Shown here: positions 1 through 11,339 of the stretch, one piece after another
How the letters are laid out: each line of letters begins with the position of its first letter
Numbering within the stretch: position 1 is the first letter of the stretch
Assembly: GCA_030180135.1 (NCBI GenBank)
Contig: CM058239.1
Span: forward strand, 47,999,270 to 48,063,269
Source of the DNA: Orychophragmus violaceus
Lineage: Eukaryota > Streptophyta > Magnoliopsida > Brassicales > Brassicaceae
Length of the DNA: 64,000 nucleotides
Reading direction: 5' to 3'
Made by a program: the position numbers and the translations under genes
Notes under the pieces: generated by a model
Database searches by the model: none
Seen by the model: the letters and a program-made list of their open reading frames with translations, nothing else
Told to the model about the DNA's origin: nothing

Positions 1-645
1 AGTAGCTATTGAAGCACTGAGACGTGGACTATGGTAATCGACCAGATTCCGCGAGGAAATAACAGTCCGCGAACCTCAAACACTCGATGACGCCCTTCAT
101 CGCGCATCGGCCTTCGCTCGCCTCGAGGAAAAAACTACGGCCCTCAGAGAAAAGCATCGAAAAGAAAAGAACCCGTCGGGCTCGCAGAACTCGAACTCAA
201 AAAAAGATTCCCGTAAATCAGGAAACGTCAATGCGGTCGAGAGCCCGAAGAGCTCGAAGAAATTCGAGTTCGACAAGGAAAAATTCTGCGATTTTCACAA
301 CAAAAGAGGACATTCGACTGAAGAGTGCTACACTCGAGCTAAAGCCGAGGCTCAAAAGCGAGAGTCCGAGAACAAGCAAGAGTCGAGGTCGAGGAGGAAA
401 CTCCATCAGACAAAAAGGAAAGTAAACAGACCAAAGAGTCAAACACCAAGAAGACTTCTCAAAACAAACGAGAGCGGTCTAAGGAGCCGGAATCTCCTGA
501 AACCCTCCCCCAGGGGTCGCGAAAGCGATTTGAGGTCATTCTCGGCGAACTCAGCATGTGCGGCACCCCGGGAGGCTCGGCACTATCTCCACCCCCAGCT
601 CCTAGTAAGAGTTTACGCTCACGAATCAATCTCCCTTGTCTCTGC
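1..645 (+). pseudogene. gag: gag C-terminal part (capsid end and zinc-knuckle-like motif), Tat element
   Basis: Reading from base 2, the frame gives a capsid-end motif (EALRRGLW, stop, SRFREEITVREPQTLDDALHRAS) typical of plant gypsy Gag. A TAA at 35-37 breaks it. Further on, CDFHNKRGHSTEEC (287-328) is the knuckle-like Cys/His motif of Tat Gag, which binds RNA during particle assembly. A basic, Ser/Arg-rich stretch follows. The frame runs into a homopolymer of 28 G (646-673), after which homology continues in another frame, so Gag and protease are no longer in register. The N-terminal part is outside the window. Confidence 0.8.
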
Positions 646-673
646 GGGGGGGGGGGGGGGGGGGGGGGGGGGG
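646..673 (+). repeat. 28-base poly-G run inside gag-pol
   Basis: An uninterrupted run of 28 G sits at the gag-protease junction. Downstream homology (IDFIFGGSKLCRDSVNSIKA) is in a different frame from the upstream Gag. This suggests the run expanded by slippage, or was mis-sized in sequencing. Confidence 0.9.
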
Positions 674-1430
674 TGTACGGGCTATACCCCCTAAACGAAT
701 TGACTTCATCTTCGGTGGCTCCAAGCTATGCCGGGACTCGGTCAATTCAATCAAAGCCCTTCAAAGAAGAGTCGAGACCGACAAAGGAGGGAAAATCCCA
801 ATGTTAGGTCCAGACCATGAAATCACTTTCCACGAGAGCGAGACAAGTGATCTCGACAAACCACACGACGACGCTCTCCTCGTCTGTCTAGTAGTGGGAG
901 ATGTCGAACTCTCAAGGATAATGATCGACACAGGGAGTTCGGTGGATGTCCTCTTTTACGATGCGTTCAAAAAGATAGAGTTCAACGACTCTGAAATCGT
1001 TGAGGAAAAGACACCACTGGTAGGGTTCGATGGTGAAACAACATACTCAATGGGCTCTGTATTCGCCCCAGTAATAGCTGGAGGAGTTCGAAGAATGACA
1101 GAGTTCGTCGTAGTAGATCGGCCAACTCCCTACAACGCAATCCTAGGTCGACCATGGATATACAACATGAAAGCGGTACCATCGACCTACTATCAATGCG
1201 TAAAATTTCCAACTCCCAAAGGAGTAAAAACCGTTTACGGAAGTCAAAATATTTCCCGCCATTGCTACATGAACGGATACAAGAAGATTGAGAAATCCCC
1301 CACAAAGCAATTACGGAAAGAGGAGGAGCTCGCCACTATGCAAACCAAAAGGTCGAACGACCCAAGTCAAATAGGACCCCCAAAGGACCTCACGACCCAA
1401 GTTTGCATAGACAATGCTCATCCCGAAAAC
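674..1430 (+). pseudogene. pol: aspartic protease region of Tat pol
   Basis: This is the retropepsin-like protease that cleaves the Gag-Pol polyprotein. The active-site motif is visible as MIDTGSSVDVLFYDAF near 921-968, followed by the flap region and the family motif YNAILGRPWIYNMKAVPSTYY near 1132-1192. That second motif is characteristic of plant gypsy proteases. After VCIDNAHPENL (ending near 1430) the frame changes: the next conserved block, VGIGIDLSEP, is read one frame over, so a single-base indel lies close to 1430. The protease domain itself looks intact. Confidence 0.85.
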
Positions 1431-2720
1431 TTGTTGGCATTGGAATTGACTTATCAGAGCCAGTCAAAAATGAATTGGTCTCTTTTCTTAAACAGAACGT
1501 CGACTCCTTTGCATGGTCTTCAGCAGACATGAAAGGGATCAACATCGACGTAACCAGCCACGAGCTAAATGTCGACCCAACCTACAAACCGGTAAGACAA
1601 AAGCGTCAGAAACTAGGCCCGGAACGAGCTCAAGCCGTCAACGACGAGGTCGATCGGTTATTAAAAATCGGATCGATCAGAGAGGTCAAGTACCCCGTAG
1701 TGGTCAAGAAAAAGAACGGGAAGTGGATCTTCTGTGTAGATTTCACAGATCTCAACAAAGCATGTCCGAAGGACAGCTTCCCACTCCAGCACATCGACCG
1801 ACTGGTCGAAGCTACCGCTGGACACCAACTACTATCCTTTATGGATGCCTTATCGGGGTATAACCAAATACTAATGAACCCCGAGGACCAAGAAAAGACC
1901 TCGTTCATAACTGATCGAGGAACGTACTGCTACAAAGTCATGCCCTTCGAATTAAAAAATGCAGAAGCGACTTACCAACGCCTCGTCAACAAGATGTTTT
2001 CAGGACTCCTGGGTAAAACCATGGAAGTCTACATCGACGATATGTTGGTCAAATCTTCCACGTACGAAGACCATATCCCCCAGCTAAAAGAATGCTTTAT
2101 CATTCTCAATAAATACGGGATAAAACTCAATCCAACGAAGTGCACGTTCGGGGTCCCCTCAAGAGAATTCCTTGGTTACCTAGTGACCGAAAGAGGGATC
2201 GAAGCGAACCACAAACAGATCGCAACATTTATAGAGATGAAATCTCCCAGAACAACGCGAGAAGCCCAGCGCCTGACTGGCAAAATAGCTGCTTTGAACC
2301 GCTTCATCTCGAGGTCGGCTGATAAATGTCTACCCTTCTATCACTTGCTCAAAGCGAACAAGAAGTTCCTCTGGGACGAAAAGTGCGCAAAAGCACTCAC
2401 CCAGCTCAAGTCTTACCTAAGCGAACCACCTATACTGGCGAAACCAGTAGAAGGGGAGCCCCTTTACCTCTACATAGCTGTTTCCACGGCAGCAGTAAGT
2501 GGAGTCCTGGTTCGCGAAGAACAAAACGAGCAACGGCCGGTGTACTACATCAGTAAAACCTTAATCGATGCTAAAACCAGGTACCCCGCCATGGAAAAAC
2601 TCGCTTTAGCGCTAGTCACATCGGCTCGGAAACTCCGACCATACTTCCAATCGCACTCAATTATAGTGATGACCTCTCAGCCACTGAGAACCATCCTTCA
2701 GTCCAAGCCAGTCAGGTCGA
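1403..2720 (+). pseudogene. pol: reverse transcriptase and first RNase H of Tat pol
   Basis: This makes cDNA from the element RNA. The RT block runs from GIGIDLSEPVKNELVSFL through the finger region (DRLLKIGSIREVKYP, WIFCVDFTDLNKACPKDSFPL) to the catalytic YIDDMLVKS near 2030-2056. This is the gypsy form of the polymerase Asp-Asp motif. After the thumb and connection come the gypsy RNase H blocks LYLYIAVSTAAVSGVLVREE, RPVYYISKTL and RYPAMEKLALALV. The frame breaks near 2712-2720: the expected continuation LVKWAIELSEYDIEYKART is read in the frame of the next segment. Catalytic residues are present, but the single-base shift would truncate the product. Confidence 0.92.
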
Positions 2721-4757
2721 CTGGTCAAATGGGCTATCGAACTCAGCGAGTATGACATAGAATATAAAGCTCGGACGTGCCTAAAAGCGCAAGTGCTGGC
2801 AGATTTCATAATCGAGCTCCCCCAGACCATAGAACTCGACCCGACCTCCGCCAAGAAATGGAAACTCTACGTCGATGGAGCTTCATCGAGGCAAGGATCT
2901 GGAGTCGGAGTAAAACTGGTCTACCCCACTGGCGAAGTATTGGAACAGTCTTTCAGACTGGGCTTCGCCGCATCAAATAACGAAGCAGAATACGAAGCGT
3001 TAATAGCCGGGCTCAGACTAGCAATAGCGATAGGAGCCCGAGAAGTAGACGCCTTCAGTGATTCCCAATTGGTCACGAGCCAATATCACGGCGACTACGA
3101 GGCCAAAGACGAACGCATGGAAGCATACCTACAGGTAGTCCATACGCTCGCCGAACAGATCGAATTCTTTGATCTAACACGGATCCTGCGAGGGGAAAAC
3201 ACCTCAGCCGATACCCTGGCCGCTCTAGCGTCGACATCAGATCCTAATCTCAAAAGGATCATACCAGTCGAGGGGATCGAAAAACCAAGTATCGACATAG
3301 CCCTGAAAGCTCTATCCTTGAAAGAAGACGAGCCCACCATAAAGGACGGGGTCGAACACAAGGAACGTCCCAAGGACACCGGTCGCGACATCATCGAGAT
3401 TGATGATGATCTCGATCTAAGAAACGCCGTGTACGTCGCGAATGTCCCCGATGGACCAATCCAAGCCGCATCCACTAGTCGAGGACCCGAGCCTAACGAT
3501 GACGAAGATTGGAGAACTCCGATCATTCAATACATTACAAATGGCGAAGTCCCCGACGACAAATGGGAGGCGCGGAAACTCAAGACGCAGAGTGCGAGGT
3601 ACTGCGTCACGCAAGGAGAGCTCTTCAAAATAAGTCTCTCTGGACCTTACCTCAAATACCTCGGCAAAAAGCAAGCTCTAGCCGTGGTCGCACAGGCCCA
3701 CGACGGATCCTGCAGAAGCCATTCCGGAGGACGAGCCCTGGCCGTACGAATCAAAAGGCAAGGCTATTTCTGGCCAACAATGGCCACCGAATGCGAATCT
3801 TTTTCCAGCAAATGTGACAAATGCCAAAAGCATGCCCCAATTATCCATCAAGCATCGGAGAAACTCTCCTCTATCTCATCACCATACCCATTCATGCGGT
3901 GGGGAATGGACATCGTGGGACCTTTAGTCCCATCCGGAAAAAAGAAAGCTACACACTTATTAGTAATGACAGACTACTTCACTAAGTGGATCGAAGCAGA
4001 GTCATACCAAAAGATCAAAGACGTTCACGTTAAGGAGTTCGTCTGGCGAAACATCGTGTGCAGACACGGACTACCCCACGAGATCGTCACCGATAACGGA
4101 TCGCAATTCATATCAAACGTGTTCAAGGAGTTCTGTAGAACTTGGAACATAAAGTTGACTTACTCAACGCCCCGCTATCCTCAAGGAAACGGACTGGCAG
4201 AAGCGGCTAACAAGGCAATCATGAATAGCCTCAAGAAAATACTCAATGAGTGCAAAACAAGTTGAAGCGACGAGCTCCCAGCCGTACTCTGGGCTTACCG
4301 GACTACCCCTCGTAAATCCACCGGCGAAACTCCCTTATCGCTGGCTTACGGAATCGAGGCGGTCGTACCAGCCGAAATCCTCGTGTCAAGCATCCGAAAA
4401 GAAGAATGCCCACGTCAAGAGGAACTTAACAACAAGATGATAACGGACGAGCTTGATCGCGTCGATGAAAGGAGAAATCTCGCACTAGCTCGAATCCAGA
4501 ACTACCAACAAGCCGCAGCTCGCTACTACGATTCCAAGATCAAAACTCGAAGGTTTCAAGTAGGCGAGCTCGTATTACGAAAAGTGTTCGACCATAAAAA
4601 GGAAGAACACGCTGGAAAGTTAGGAGCAAAGTGGGAAGGTCCTTACGAGGTCACCGATGTCGTCAAGGACGGGGTCTACCGACTCAAGTCGGTAGAAACC
4701 CAGAAGCCTGAACTACGAATTTGGAACATCATCAACCTCAAAAAGTACTTTCACTAG
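2721..4757 (+). pseudogene. pol: second (archaeal-type) RNase H and integrase of Tat pol
   Basis: From 2721 one frame reads through ARTCLKAQVLADFIIE into an extra RNase H (WKLYVDGASSRQGSGVGVKL near 2859, NNEAEYEALIAGLRLA near 2977, DSQLVTSQYHGDYEAKD near 3060). This is the aRNH domain that defines Tat elements. Integrase follows: zinc-binding His/Cys residues (SHSGGRALAVRIKRQGYFWP then CDKCQKHA), then the core with MDIVGPL and DNGSQF carrying two catalytic Asp and the Glu in AEAANKA. A TGA at 4263-4265 interrupts an otherwise continuous frame. Homology resumes at once (DELPAVLWAYRTTPRKSTGETP) and runs to TAG at 4755-4757. The C-terminal part (GELVLRKV, GPYEVTDVVKDGVYRL) is chromodomain-free and Tat-like. 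Confidence 0.92.
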
Positions 4758-4996
4758 GAGTACATCAACATAATCGAATTACGAAATGGCTTGATCCCCT
4801 TAAAAGGGTACGTAGGCAGCTCGACTTCGAGCGCAGCCGCCCCCCCCAACACATAGCTCTTACCGAGCTCGATAACTTCAAACGAAGTCGTAATAGCTTA
4901 TCTTTGTGAAATCAAAATAAGTCTCCCTATCAATGTCTCTTTCCGATTGTAAAAGTTAAGAGTCGTCGCGAAATATTTCGCCATTACATTTTACCA

Positions 4997-5365
4997 AGTG
5001 ATATGAAATTATCTCTTCGAAGATAAAGTGATATGAAATTATCTCTTCAGAAGCAAACGATATTAAATCACCCTCTCCGAGCGACCTGAAACGGCCTCCC
5101 CTAAAATCAAGCGATATGAAATTATCCCTTCAAACCTAAGCGACCCGAAACAGTCTCCCCCAAATCGGGCGAACTGAAATGATCGCCCCAAAATTAAACG
5201 ACCTGAAATGATCGTCCCGAAAATAAGCGACCCGAATGGTCCCTCCAAACAGAACGAACTGAAATGCTCGTCCCAAAAACAAAGCGACCCAAAATGGTCC
5301 CTCTAAGCAGAACGAACTAAAATGGTCGTCTCAAATCAAGCGATCTGAAATGATCCCTCGAAAAC
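4997..5365 (+). repeat. degenerate minisatellite, about 33-37 bp period
   Basis: About ten diverged units of the type GCGAC(C)TGAAATG-TCCCTC follow one another between the end of pol and the antisense gene. The 5' units (GTGATATGAAATTATCTCTTC) are more alike than the 3' ones. Such arrays are common in the long untranslated spacers of Tat elements. No coding potential is evident. Confidence 0.8.
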
Positions 5366-5972
5366 ATAAAATTCTTCCAGCCTTATGCAGCTTAGAAGAA
5401 TTGTGGGGCTACCCCCTCCCTTTAAGCAAAAACAACGAGGTCGAGTCTACATCAAAACTGATAAAACGAGACAGCCGCTCACACAAAAAGGCCTCCGCAT
5501 ACATCCAAAATCCGTGTAAGTCCATTTTTGACTTATCATATACTCACAAATTTCCGTCGAACGCCAAACTCGAACTCCGAAAGGGTTGAACTTCGAACAT
5601 ACTCGAAGAGGAACTCGGAACCAAATTTGTTCGAGCTAAAAGCTCGTTGAGAATTTTCTAAAACAATTTGATCCAAGTTGTTTATTCGACCTCTCGGGAG
5701 AGGTTTGAACTACGGCCAAACATTATGCTAAGGCATTAAAACAGTAAAACCTATGCTAAGACATGAAAGGTTTGAAGACAATTCATAAATAAAATGAGGA
5801 CATAACGTCCCCAACGTCGCAAAAGCCCGTTAAGGGCAAATACCAAAAGCAAGTAAAAAAGAAAAAAGCCCCCTTGGGCAACAAAGTCTGGAAAAGAAAG
5901 AAAAGCCCCCTTGGGCAACAAAGTCTGGAAAAGGAAATGAAAGCCCCTCGAGGCAGCCACAACTAAAATTTA
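5366..5972. other. Tat internal spacer
   Basis: Non-coding internal sequence between the minisatellite and the stop of the antisense gene. It contains a local duplication at about 5867-5945 (two copies of GCCCCCTTGGGCAACAAAGT). I see nothing else. Confidence 0.5.
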
Positions 5973-8413
5973 TTAGAACTGCTTGGAAGGAGAGGAAGCC
6001 TCGTCCCGATCCTCTGTCTGATTACCGACCGTCCCTCCCTCCTCGAGTCGACCCTCAGCCTCATCGCTAGCTCGCGAGCTAACTCCGGTCGGGATATTCA
6101 ACCCATACTGATCAAGACGAGTGGCCACCTGGTTTAAAGGGCGCACCAAGATCACCGAATCGTCCGACATCACCGGCAAATTGAGCTTGCTGATGCTGAA
6201 GTCCGACACTGCTGCAGCGTTCATCTCCTCCATAGCTAATCGCTTCTTCTCAGCCAAGTCCATCACCTCCTTGGTCAAATCCAATTCGCCAGAGGCGAAC
6301 TCAGCGATAAGCGCGATATTGGCCAAGGCCTCTTGGAGCCTTATCTCAGCACTCACAGAACCTTCCTTTGGCTTTCCTTCGCCGCAATTCCCTCGAGAAT
6401 CTTGAGGTATTCATCATTTAGCCCCTTCTTCACCTCGTGGGCCGCCACCTTGATATCAAGCTCCCGGTCGGCGAGAGCCTTGTCCAAATCAGCCTGACAT
6501 TGCGCAGCCCGCATATCCGCAACCCGACCTTCCTCAACAGCGTTTCGACTCGCCTCCTCCGCGACTGAAACCCGAGCCAAGGCCCCCTGCAACTGCTTTT
6601 CAGGTCACTAACCGTTTTCTCGACGGTCTCGAGCGCACTCGCATATGGTATTTCTCGCAGCTCACGCTCAGTCATAGCCGCAAACTTGTTCGCAGCTTCC
6701 AAGGCCTACAAGGAAAATAAAAAAAATTAAGCGTGAAACAAGTCAAGAAAGCGAATGAGGGAAATCGTTACCTTCCTAGCAGCAGCCATCATCTCGGTGT
6801 AAGGATCACCCAGGGCCATATCCCCAACAGCTGGAAGTTGAACGCCTATGAGCTTAAAATGCCTCAGCAGATAGGCAACACCCGTCGGGTCATCCGCAAT
6901 CGGACATTCCTTCTGGTGCCTGAAGCGCCAGTTGAAAGATCCGGAGAACCCGGAAGAGGCAGGCCTCGCCTCCACATTCTGGCTCGATCTTCTCGAGCTC
7001 ACTTCCGCGTCAGTTCTTTGACGCTTCGCCGCCGGAGGAGGAGTACCGCCCCGACTCCGACTGTTCGATCCTCTCGAACCATTCGACCGGGAGTTGCGCA
7101 AAACAGGCTCTCCAGACGGGACCTGGACTAGTTCTCGACCGGTCGAAAGAGGAGGTAAATTCTCCACCTCCATGTTTGCCTCTCCGGATCATGTGGCCAG
7201 GGGGAGAGAAACCTGAACAGGGTTAGGAGGAGGGACTGAAGGAGGAGGAGGAGGCCCCTCGCCCATGGCAAAAAGAAGGGTGTTGCCCAAGTCGCCGGCC
7301 TTCATTTTCTTCGCCAGATCAACGGGATCCTTCCCGTTCCGACGGCTGCTCGATCTTCGCGACATCGTTTTGAAAGAAGGGGTATTGGCGGTAGAACTGT
7401 CGTCTGAAATAAGTCGATCTGCAGGTAAAACGGACTCGAGTCAGCTCGACAAGTAAAAAACGTATAGCACGGAAGTCCTTGCACAAACCAATCAGAATAC
7501 TTACTCTCTCCAGCCCGCTCGGTAATCTGAAGTGGAGCCTGAACGATTCTGGTCGAAGCAGGCTGGTGGGGGAGCAGCGACTAGTCTTGCGAAAGCCGAG
7601 ATCGGTATGAAGAAGATCGTCGGGCCGCGTGACCTAGGGCAGCTCGGATTCGCTGGTCTGAGAAATTAGACCAGCGGATATCTCCTCTCCTGAGACGAGC
7701 TATCAGACTCGATGTGATTGGGTTCAGAGATAGTGACTCGGGAGCCTCTGCAAGAAAAACCAAAAAAAAAACTATTAACAAACAGCTTAATGTCAACTAA
7801 GAACATCAAAGCGATCAGGGAAACTAGTAAACCCTAAAAGCTGACCGACACTAGCTGTCCACTTCGTCGGGATAACCGAATAATCGAAGCCCTCGACCGA
7901 GTGACGGTTGATCCTGAAGTAAAAATATTTACTCTTCCACACATCCCTCGTCGGGATCTCGTCGAGGATCTTCCCATGACGAGGAGAGAGGTAGTAAGTC
8001 CCGGGGAAGCGAGTGTTATGTTTCACCGAACGAACCCTCATCAACTCCTCGACCCCGAAATCGATGCCCTCCTTGACGGCTCTGACTCCGAGTCCGATAA
8101 CGTATCGGACAAACTTCGGAATCATCTGATGAAATGCCAGCTGAAGCTGAGCCAAAACCCACGAGATAATGCGAGGGATTGGAAAAAACAATCCGCATTT
8201 ATCGAAATAGGTATAAGAGGCACAGCAATAGCCCTCGACGACGGTTTCCGGCGACATCGCCGGAGATGGGATGATTATCTCCACCTCCGGTGGGATCTGA
8301 CACTTCGTCCGCAACTTTTGTATATGGTCCACGGTCAAACTGGACGACGGATGGGGACCGAACGGTCCCGCCGCCGCGTTTGAACTCGCCCTGACTGCAT
8401 CTTTCCGAACCAT
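5973..8413 (-). pseudogene. antisense extra gene of the Tat element (putative gypsy-type transposon protein family)
   Basis: On the strand opposite pol. The first exon, from ATG at 8413 (MVRKDAVRASSNAAAGPFG) to about 7798, contains LTVDHIQKLRTKCQIPPEV and a conserved core (FFPIPRIISWVLAQLQLAFHQ, FRINRHSVEGFDYSVI). This resembles the plant family annotated as putative gypsy-type transposon proteins (Transposase_28-like). A later exon (about 7173-6772) is Ser/Arg/Pro-rich and ends in MMAAARK at a clean GT donor. A 66-nt intron (6706-6771) leads to ALEAANKFAAMTERELREIP and an Ala/Glu/Lys-rich, probably coiled-coil tail. A single-base frameshift near 6605 and another near 6356 show this copy is decayed. 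The upstream ATG at 8527 adds only a hydrophobic, unconserved stretch, so I prefer 8413. Its function in retrotransposons is unknown. Confidence 0.75.
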
Positions 8414-9070
8414 AATGGTCGGTGTACTGAGAATTTCTTTCTTTTGAAAAAATAAAAAGAGGAAAGACGAAATCCCTAAAGAGAAGAGTTTCGAAATAAC
8501 AACAAAAGGAACAAGAGCGAGAGGCAAAAATGATAGAATGAGGGAGAAGAAGTTACCTTGTCGATTTGTAGTGCGAGCAGTAATGGGAATCGTGCTAGGT
8601 AAGTTCCCCTTTTAAACTATCTCATGCTCGAGATCCGTGGGATTTTTCGTATCCCGCAATCTCAACCGCTCAATTCGAAATTTGTGAATAATTACGAAAA
8701 AGATCGAGACAGTTGGGATCCTTTGATTCCTTGCGATCTTGACCGTCGATATAAGGTCTAAGGACAGGGGTAAACGGCGGATAAGTTAGGTCACATCCGC
8801 ACGAATCGAGGCCGATAAGATTTATCAAACTCAAGAGATCTCAGCCGTTGATGATCAACTAGACCAACGGTATATCGAGTTACACTAGTTGTGGCAACGG
8901 ACGCGCCACAAATAGGTTGATCTGATCCACGCGCCCAATCCTAGCCGTCCAATCAAAACAAGATCTGCGAATGGGGCGAAAACGATCATTGGGGTTCCCT
9001 AATATCCAAGGAACGTGCGTGTCTTCCCAAGAACGTCCACCGCCCATTAACCTCGACTTCTCGAAATAAA

Positions 9071-9088
9071 TGGGCTGGGGGGGCTATT
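9071..9088 (+). promoter_or_regulatory. polypurine tract of the Tat element
   Basis: A G-rich tract (TGGGCTGGGGGGGCTAT) lies immediately upstream of TGTTGGTACTGG, the likely LTR start. This is the expected position of the plus-strand primer. Confidence 0.65.
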
Positions 9089-9610
9089 GTTGGTACTGGA
9101 TTTCCCTCTAGGACATCCGGCCCATTAACAAATAAAATAAAGGCCCATAGTTATGAGCCCGCTCCAATATCAAGACAGAGAGAGATCGACCGCTATCCTC
9201 TGAGACTTCTTGACAAGGCCCAAGCAATGCCGAAGTGGGAAGCAATCGAGCTCGAGCTCGGCAGGAGACGACGCGGAGATAGAGCAACCCGGTCTTCTTC
9301 AGTTCAACTGATCCACGCAAATATCGGAGATCGTTATGATGGCGAGGCCTAAATATCGGAACAAGGAGATCAAAGTCGAGAGTATATAAAGGAGAAGTGG
9401 CGATTCATTCAAGACATTCTAACCCTAGCTAAGAACACTTCGACTAGATAGCTCGATCACCATACTTTGTACTCTCTTTTCGATTGTGTTTGTTCTATCT
9501 CGACGATCAATCTCAATAAAGTCTTTGATTCATAGGAAATCTATACCATTTCTATACACAAAAGTCCAAATCCACGAATACAAATTCTTAGTGTAAATCT
9601 CAGATCTCAC
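9089..9610 (+). repeat. 3' LTR of the Tat element
   Basis: It begins TGTTGGTACTGG directly after the polypurine tract. Inside are a TATA box (TATATAAA, 9383-9390) and, about 130 bases later, AATAAA (9515-9520), the usual U3/R layout. The 3' boundary is uncertain: CA dinucleotides at 9558-9560 and 9608-9610 are both possible ends. Confidence 0.7.
9383..9390 (+). promoter_or_regulatory. LTR TATA box
   Basis: TATATAAA in the LTR, upstream of a poly(A) signal at 9515-9520. In the 5' copy of the LTR this box would drive genomic RNA synthesis. Confidence 0.6.
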
Positions 9611-10007
9611 ACCAATGGGAAAAATCAGATTGCTAAGGAAGGGAAAAGAGAAGAAAGGAACCAGAAAAAGATAGTATGGTGGTCTAGAGCTAGCAGAGTA
9701 AGAATCCATGTGCCCTTCGATCGATAATCCTTAGGTGAGACCGCACTTAATAGCTTATAGAAGTCAGTATGGTGAATTTGAATGCGTGAATGTGATTGTG
9801 GAGTTTACTTAGGACAGTTGCTAGGTGTGGGGGAAGTACATGTTGGTCTTGATATCTTGCAGGTGATTCTTTCAGTGGCTTACTAAGGGAAATCTGAGTG
9901 TTGTTGCTTCTAGGATAAAAAGAGTTTCTGAAAGTTTTCAAACCTCTTCACCATGTTTTAGTTCTCTGTTTTGCTTGACGACAAGCAAAGGGTAAGTGTG
10001 GGGGAGT
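9611..10007 (+). mobile_element. 3' internal region and polypurine tract of a second gypsy element
   Basis: This sequence is shared, inverted, with 63,813-64,000. It ends in AAGCAAAGGGTAAGTGTGGGGGAGT, a purine-rich tract abutting the LTR start at 10,008. There is no coding region here. The Tat element to its left probably inserted into this one. Confidence 0.7.
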
Positions 10008-11206
10008 TGATATATCATGGTTTTTACCGGTTTTAGACCATGATATAAGTGTGTTTTAGAGTCTTTTAGTGTTTCTTTAGAGTCTTTTACAGGTGTTATT
10101 AGATATATGCACGTTTAGAGCGGAATTGGAGTTTATGGAGCTTTTTGGAGCATTTTGGTATTTTGACCCGAGAGATAGAGCTCACTGTCCGAAACAGAGT
10201 AATGCATCGATCGACACACATCGTGCATCGATCGACACACATGCGAGATGGGCCTTCCTTGGCGGTTTAATGAAGAATGAAGAATTCACAGTTTTTCCCA
10301 GAAGTTCCTGATAATTACAAAGAAGCCCCAAGACGTAATTAGCTTATATAATTAGGTTTTTACATCAGTTTTTAGATACGCTTTCATACTTAGGGCTGAG
10401 AGTTTTTAGAGCTTGGGGCTGATCTAATCTTGTACTGCTTTCGGCTTTTTGGAGAAGATTTTGAACCCCTTTACTTCTTTATTCTCTTTTATGCAATCTA
10501 TTAATTCATTGATTATGTTTTCATTATCTATGTCTGAGTAGATTCATAGTTAGGTTTAGGGATTCTCATAGGGATTTCATGACTTGTTGGATTTAATTAT
10601 TTCAGTTGAGGATTCATATCAATAATTGTTCTTCGATCTAAATTGTGCTTTAACACTAGTTTCTAACCTGATCACTTAGAATCTAGATCTTAGGTTGTTA
10701 AATTGACACGAAAGTGTGGTTTAGAATCTGAACTATTTAGGTTGAGCAATTGAATTACTCGCAAAGAAATTTGGTTTAATTGAATTGTGAACATATCGAA
10801 CTTAATCTTAAAGCTAGTTTAATCTGTTAGGAATTACAAAGAAATTTGGATTTCTGCAATTAGGCTTAGAGAATTCTCACAACGAAAGTTGGTTAATTCT
10901 ATATCCGTGTTTGAGTTCTAGAACTGTACCTAATTTGATCCTGACTGAATAATTTATCTGCTTGTCTGATTTCTTGAGAACTCTCTAGACTTAGCGCTTT
11001 TAGTTAATTGCCTACAACCGATCTTGCTACTTATTTACTTTCTTGCATTGCTTTTAGTTTCTCATTACATTGCTTTCTCCTAGTTTTAACTTGACTGTTC
11101 TTAATCTATCGTTGCCCAGAATCCTTGTGGATTCGATACCCTAAAGTACTACATTCACATCACTGTGCACTTGCAGTTAGAATAGGGATAAAACTTACAC
11201 CTATCA
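10008..11206 (+). repeat. LTR of a gypsy (Athila-like) element
   Basis: It starts TGATATATCATGG and ends ACACCTATCA, giving a short TGATA/TATCA terminal inverted pair over 1,199 bp. A second copy lies inverted at 62,619-63,812. It contains a tandem doubling of TGCATCGATCGACACACATCG near 10,203-10,244. Assignment to an Athila-like group rests on the T-plus-G-rich polypurine tract and LTR length only. Confidence 0.85.
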
Positions 11207-11339
11207 ACAATGTAAGTACAAGTATCATGCAATTTGTTTTTACTACTCCAAAAACAAATATAATGCACTTGTTCTTCCAAATGAACATCTCTACAGATAT
11301 AAAATACAAGTCATAAGATAATGTGAAAAGAAGCTCAGA

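Larger units (their letters stand above)
1..9610 (+). mobile_element. Ty3/gypsy LTR retrotransposon, Tat lineage, 5'-incomplete
   Basis: The order gag, protease, RT, RNase H, second RNase H, integrase, antisense gene, polypurine tract, LTR is seen directly. The extra RNase H between the usual RNase H and integrase, and a gene on the opposite strand between pol and the 3' LTR, are established marks of the plant Tat/Ogre/Retand lineage. The 5' LTR, primer-binding site and most of gag lie left of the window. The coding region needs several frame changes and contains in-frame stops, so this copy cannot make its own polyprotein. The exact 3' end is uncertain because no second LTR is available for comparison. 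Confidence 0.93.

Noticed and set aside
6121..7131. Plus-strand open frames opposite the antisense Tat gene
   Set aside because: They mirror the minus-strand exons that have family homology and splice signals. The plus-strand products have none.
8414..8527. Upstream ATG (8,527) as the start of the antisense gene
   Set aside because: The added 38 residues are hydrophobic and low-complexity, whereas the ATG at 8,413 begins the conserved charged N-terminus.
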